From assembly GCF_004570845.1 (NCBI RefSeq), contig NZ_SPQZ01000003.1:62001-126000 (forward strand): a stretch of 64,000 nucleotides of DNA, read 5' to 3'. Below the pieces are notes generated by a model. The model was not told where the DNA came from. It saw nothing but the letters and a program-made list of their open reading frames with translations, and did not search any database. Below, piece after piece: positions 60,496 through 64,000 of the stretch. Each line of letters opens with the position of its first letter. The first letter of the stretch is position 1. The DNA comes from Orlajensenia leifsoniae. Lineage in GTDB: Bacteria > Actinomycetota > Actinomycetes > Actinomycetales > Microbacteriaceae. A program made the position numbers and the translations under genes.

Positions 60496-60568
60496 TGCGC
60501 CCGGAGGGATTCGAACCCCCAACCTTCTGATCCGTAGTCAGATGCTCTATCCGTTGAGCTACGGGCGC
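60496..60568 (-). tRNA. tRNA-Arg(ACG)
   Basis: 73 bases that fold into a complete cloverleaf: acceptor GCGCCCG/CGGGCGC with discriminator A, D arm GCTC/GAGC, anticodon stem TCTGA/TCAGA with loop CTACGGA (anticodon ACG), T arm GGGGG/CCCTC with loop TTCGAAT. CCA is not encoded. A34 should be edited to inosine by TadA (34240-34704), letting it read CGU, CGC and CGA. Confidence 0.97.
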
Positions 60569-60810
60569 ATGTTCTCCCCCGGCCAACCGGCCGGAAGCAA
60601 CCTACAGACTATATCCCAGGGTGGGGCGTCTCACCAATTCGAGGGGCGGATGCCGCTTCGAGGCTGGCCGGGCGCACCCTCCTCCCGCTCGGCGTCGACG
60701 CACTTCGACGCGCTCGCTGCGCGCTCCCGTGTCTCTGCGGGCGGGGGGGGTGGGTGTGTCTCTGCAGGCGGATGACGACCGGTGGGCGGACGGACGGCGC
60801 CCCGCATCCG

Positions 60811-61797
60811 TCACCCCTTCACTGCACCACCCAGTCCGGCGCTCCGCAGGAAGAGCCGCTGGAAGATGAGGAAGAGCGCCACCGGGATGATCGTCGAGAT
60901 GGCGAGCGCCGCGAGGAACACGTCGAGCTCGGTCTGCGACTGCACCGCGGGCAGGCGCACCGACAGCGGCTGCACCGCCGGGTCGGGGAGGACGAGCAGC
61001 GGCCAGAGGAAGTCCTTCCAGGCCGCGATGATCGCGAACACCGAGACGACGCCGAGGATCGGCCGCGACATCGGCAACACGATCGACCAGAACACGCGGA
61101 ACGGTCCGGCTCCGTCGGTCTTCGCCGCCTCGAACACCTCACGCGGGAGGTTGTCGAAGAAGCGCTTGACCAGCAGGATGTTGAAGGCGTTCGCCGCGGC
61201 AGGCAGCCATACCGCCCAGTAGGTGTTGAGCAGCGAGGTTCCGATGACCGGCGGATGCAGGATCGTCAGGTACAGCGGCACCAGAAGCACCACCGCCGGA
61301 ATGAACATCGTCGCGAGCACAGCCATGTTGAGGATCGGCGCGTACTTCGGCTTCAGCACCGAGAGGGCGTAGCCGGCCGTCGTGGCGACGAGCACCTGGA
61401 ACAGCCAGGAACCCGCGGCGATCACCAGGGTGTTCACGAAGTACTGGTCGATGTGCACGTCGTTCCACGCCGTCGACAGGTTCGCCCAGTCGATGCCGTT
61501 CGGCCAGAGCTCGAACGGATGCTGCAGGGTGTCCTGCGTGGGGGTGACGGCGGCCTTCGCCAACCACAGGATCGGCCCGAGCCCCGCGACGACGAGTCCC
61601 ACGAAGAGCACGACGTGCACGCCGGTCATCGAGGCGCGCACTCCCCCGCGCCGGCGCTCGTGCTCCGAGAGCACGCCGCGGTCGGCCTCGTCGTCGAGCG
61701 ACTTCCGCACCTTCTTGCGGCGGGGCTTCGTGTCCCCGATCAGCGCACGGCGGCCGGCGGCATCCGAACTCACACTGGTGGTCAATTGGTGCTCCAT
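60811..61797 (-). CDS. Carbohydrate ABC transporter permease (MalG type)
   Basis: 328 residues. A charged N-terminus of about 50 residues precedes six helices; the ATPase contact loop reads EAAKTDGAGPFRVFW. Second permease of a binding-protein-dependent sugar importer. The start at ATG 61797 overlaps the end of the first permease by 16 bases. No ATPase gene is adjacent, as usual for actinobacterial sugar importers that share an MsiK-type ATPase. Confidence 0.9.
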   Translation of the reverse strand: MEHQLTTSVSSDAAGRRALIGDTKPRRKKVRKSLDDEADRGVLSEHERRRGGVRASMTGVHVVLFVGLVVAGLGPILWLAKAAVTPTQDTLQHPFELWPNGIDWANLSTAWNDVHIDQYFVNTLVIAAGSWLFQVLVATTAGYALSVLKPKYAPILNMAVLATMFIPAVVLLVPLYLTILHPPVIGTSLLNTYWAVWLPAAANAFNILLVKRFFDNLPREVFEAAKTDGAGPFRVFWSIVLPMSRPILGVVSVFAIIAAWKDFLWPLLVLPDPAVQPLSVRLPAVQSQTELDVFLAALAISTIIPVALFLIFQRLFLRSAGLGGAVKG

Positions 61798-62762
61798 CGT
61801 TCGGTCAGCTTGAAGTACGCCCAGCTCATGAGGCCGAGGAAGATCGCGAGCATGAGGCTCAGCGCCGTGGCCTCTCCGTAGTCGCCCCCGAGGGAGTTCT
61901 GGAAGGCGTAGCGATAGATGAGCAGCAGGATGGTCAGGGTCGCGTTGTTCGGCCCGCCGCCGGTGAAGAGGTAGGGCTCGAGGAACACCTGCGATGTCGC
62001 GATGATCTGCAGGATGAGCATGATGAACAGCACCCCGCGCAGCTGCGGCAGCGTCACGTGCCACACCTTGCGCCAGATGCCGGCTCCGTCGACCTCGGCG
62101 GCGTCGTAGAGCTCGGGCGGCACGCTGATGAGGGCCGCGAGGTAGATGATGATCGATCCGCCGGCAGCGGCCCAGGTCGCCTCGATCACGAGCGACGGCA
62201 TGGCCGTGGCAGCGCTCTGCAGCCAGGGCTGCGGCGGGATGCCGACCCAACCGAGCATGGTGTTGAACACGCCGTTCGGACTGGCGTCGTAGAAGACCTT
62301 CCAGAGCAGCACGGCGACCACGGGCGGGATGACGACGGGCATGTACGCGAGGGCGCTGTAGAGGCCCTTGCCGCGCTTCACCTCGCTCATGAGCACGGCG
62401 AGGAACAGCGGGATCGGGAATCCGAAGAGCAGCGCCAGGAACGCGAAGTACAGCGTGTTGACGATGGCGGTGCCGAGGTTGGGATCGCTGAGCACCCGCT
62501 CGAAGTTGTCGAGCCCGACCCAGGTGGCCGGCTGCACGAGGTTGGTCTTCTGGAAGCTCATGATGACCGACTGCACGATCGGCGACCAGCTGAACACGGT
62601 GAACACGATGAGCATCGGGGCGAGGAAGATCAGGTTCGACAGCCCGCCTCCGCGCACCCACGTGGCCGGGTTGCGCTTGCGGCGTCGCCTCGGGGCGACG
62701 GATGCCGGAGGCTCGGGCGGTAGTGCGTCTCTGACCACGGGCGGATGATCCGTGACTGTCAT
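61782..62762 (-). CDS. Carbohydrate ABC transporter permease (MalF type)
   Basis: 326 residues, six helices, EAA-type loop DAAEVDGAGIWRKVW. First permease of the importer. ATG 62762 follows GAAGGAA; further upstream in-frame ATG codons lie in the gap after the binding protein gene and lack a ribosome site. Partner of the permease at 60811. Confidence 0.9.
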   Translation of the reverse strand: MTVTDHPPVVRDALPPEPPASVAPRRRRKRNPATWVRGGGLSNLIFLAPMLIVFTVFSWSPIVQSVIMSFQKTNLVQPATWVGLDNFERVLSDPNLGTAIVNTLYFAFLALLFGFPIPLFLAVLMSEVKRGKGLYSALAYMPVVIPPVVAVLLWKVFYDASPNGVFNTMLGWVGIPPQPWLQSAATAMPSLVIEATWAAAGGSIIIYLAALISVPPELYDAAEVDGAGIWRKVWHVTLPQLRGVLFIMLILQIIATSQVFLEPYLFTGGGPNNATLTILLLIYRYAFQNSLGGDYGEATALSLMLAIFLGLMSWAYFKLTERWSTN

Positions 62763-62894
62763 GGTGCGGGTTCCTTCGTGTGGGGCTGCGATGACCCTGG
62801 TGACTCTCGGGGTGAGGTGACCGGTGATGAGTGGGGGTGCGGATGCCGGCTCCCGGCGCGAGCGCTGGGAACCGGCATCCGTCACCGAAGCGGC

Positions 62895-64000
62895 TTACTG
62901 CCCGTCGAGCAGGGCCTGGGCGTCGGAGTCGGCCTTCGTGAGGAGGGCGTCGACGTCGGCGTTCTCGTCGGTCAGCACGGCCTGGATGACGTTGTCGAGC
63001 AGGCCGTAGATGGGCTGGGTCTGACCCTTGAACTCGCCGACGGGCTTCTGGTCGAAGATGCCGTTGAAGAATCCGGCCATCTGGTCGGTCGGAACGTTGA
63101 CGTAGGGCTTGATCCATTCCTGCTGCTGGTCGTAGGTCGCCTTGTCGAGCACAGGCAGAACCGGGGTACCGACGGCCTGGTCGCTGTCGGCCAGGGCCTT
63201 CGCGTCAGCCTGCGCGGCATCCTTGTTCAGCAGTTTCTGCATGTAGTACCAGTCGATCCACTTCACACCGGCGGCCTTGTGGGCGTCGTCGATCTTCGGG
63301 CTCATCACGGCGATGTCGCCGCCTCCGAGCACGCCGGCGTCAGCACCCTCGGTCGGGATGACGGTGAGGCCGTACTGCTCGGGCTTCATGGAGAAGTCCC
63401 GGACGAGGGCCGTGTAGACGTCGGAGCCACTGGTGTACATGCCGAGGTTGCCCGCGGCGAACTCCTGGTTGATGCTTCCCCAGTCGAGCAGGAAGTTGTC
63501 GCCCATCGAGTCGTCCTCCCAGCGCAGGTCGTGGAAGTACTCGAGCGTGGCCTTCGTGCCGTCGTTGTTCAGCGTCGACGTGTAGCTGCCGTCGCCGTTG
63601 TCCTTCTGCATCTCGGCGCCGCGCGAGATCGACTGCGCGGTGAGCTGCCAGCCACCGGTGTTGCCCATGGTCATCGTGGCGTAGCCGGCCTTGCCGGTCT
63701 TCTCGGCGATGGCCTTCGCGTCTGCGCGCACTTCCTCCCACGTGGTCGGAGGCTGGTCGGGGTCGAGGCCGGCCGCGGTGAACAGGTCGCGGTTGTAGTG
63801 CAGGCCCATGGCGTAGGCCTGGCGCGGGAAGCCGAAGATGTTGCCGTCGTCGTCCTGCACCTCCCCGATGATGATCGGGTTGAACTTGTCGGCGTACCCG
63901 AGGTCCTTGACCTCCTTCGTCACGTCCATGAGCTGGCCGTTCTCGAGCAGGGTCTTGGTGTCGGTGAACGGCACCGTGAAGACGTCGGGGAGGCTGCCGC
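62895..64000 (-). CDS. Sugar ABC transporter substrate-binding protein (cut by window edge)
   Basis: The frame is open to base 64000, so the signal peptide and first part lie outside; 368 codons are visible. Family segments of SBP_bac_1: GFPRQAYAMGLHYNRDLF, GLDPDQPPTTWEEV, FAAGNLGMYTSGSD. It captures an oligosaccharide outside the cell for the two permeases. Given the amylopullulanase in the window, a maltodextrin substrate is possible but not shown. Confidence 0.88.
   Translation of the reverse strand, partial: GSLPDVFTVPFTDTKTLLENGQLMDVTKEVKDLGYADKFNPIIIGEVQDDDGNIFGFPRQAYAMGLHYNRDLFTAAGLDPDQPPTTWEEVRADAKAIAEKTGKAGYATMTMGNTGGWQLTAQSISRGAEMQKDNGDGSYTSTLNNDGTKATLEYFHDLRWEDDSMGDNFLLDWGSINQEFAAGNLGMYTSGSDVYTALVRDFSMKPEQYGLTVIPTEGADAGVLGGGDIAVMSPKIDDAHKAAGVKWIDWYYMQKLLNKDAAQADAKALADSDQAVGTPVLPVLDKATYDQQQEWIKPYVNVPTDQMAGFFNGIFDQKPVGEFKGQTQPIYGLLDNVIQAVLTDENADVDALLTKADSDAQALLDGQ

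Noticed and set aside
60741-60751. Run of eight G bases between similar GTGTCTCTGC words downstream of the sugar transporter
   Set aside because: Slippage-prone, but lies in the 242-base gap 60569-60810 with no coding frame or promoter that it could switch. The gap otherwise shows nothing recognisable.
1-64000. CRISPR arrays, insertion sequences, rRNA genes, riboswitches
   Set aside because: No regularly spaced direct repeats, transposase motifs, rRNA sequence or recognisable riboswitch cores were found. The repeated elements seen are short and irregularly placed.

Overview
The window is G+C-rich actinobacterial DNA. Gene content and order (menaquinone cluster beside a System II cytochrome c maturation cluster, an archaeal-type AspRS, SipW-type signal peptidase with its exported substrates, many GTG/TTG starts, many leaderless genes) point to the order Micrococcales, most likely family Microbacteriaceae. 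This rests on recognised families and style, not on a database match. No rRNA, CRISPR array, insertion sequence, integrase or origin was seen. One tRNA, tRNA-Arg(ACG), is present.

Layout. 1-8239: menaquinone biosynthesis (menF end, menD, menA, menE, menB, menC) with a PPK2-type polyphosphate kinase and two small membrane proteins among them. 8471-14515: a secreted 2,014-residue amylopullulanase with two GH13 catalytic domains, behind a promoter whose -35 overlaps a LacI-type operator. 14771-19683: ccsB, resB, ccdA, a ResA/TlpA lipoprotein and a histidine phosphatase. 19782-27184: aspS, then a sulfate-ester module (formylglycine-generating enzyme, arylsulfatase, HAD hydrolase, SulP permease). 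27429-35372: small regulators and housekeeping genes: SHOCT membrane protein, glutaredoxin, a 32-residue bS22-type ribosomal protein, a small HTH protein, ArsR regulator, KtrB/KtrA potassium uptake, proC, a cation diffusion facilitator, a class I glutamine amidotransferase, tadA and upp. 35551-36511: a leaderless 33-codon ORF ending in a Cys-rich tail, followed by stem-loops and a winged-helix regulator. 37142-49191: two convergent groups of flavin monooxygenases (three in all), FAD enzymes, GNAT acetyltransferases and a polar-amino-acid ABC transporter, resembling organosulfur-amino-acid salvage loci. 49568-54560: a Na+/H+ antiporter, a MarR/micropeptide/MFS efflux unit and a second MarR. 54561-58233: a 0.94-kb region without a convincing gene, then a four-gene SipW cluster (two SipW-type exported proteins, an LSSTG-anchored protein, the peptidase). 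58310-64000: an orphan phage-related small protein, an FAD-Rieske oxidoreductase, tRNA-Arg and a sugar ABC transporter running off the right edge.

How the parts fit together. Three systems in the window are sulfur-related: the FGE/sulfatase/SulP module releases or moves inorganic sulfate, the flavin monooxygenase/GNAT/ABC region looks like uptake and oxidation of S-containing amino acids, and the ORF with three Cys codons near its end lies upstream of a regulator placed just before that region. The combined reading is inference. Other pairs also connect: TadA edits the wobble base of tRNA-Arg(ACG), the only tRNA here; ResABC/CcdA makes the c-type cytochromes that a menaquinone chain feeds; SipW would process the two exported proteins beside it.

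Regulatory style. About eighteen genes share one layout: a -10 hexamer (often TAGGAT, TAGACT or TAGGCT), then six to eight bases, then the start codon, so their mRNAs should be leaderless. I used this layout to choose the starts of menA and menC. The extreme case is the proC/CDF intergenic region, where two leaderless genes diverge from one palindromic -10 (ATCCTAGGAT). Two repeat families recur between genes, and the hexamer GGATGC/GCATCC is strongly over-represented throughout.
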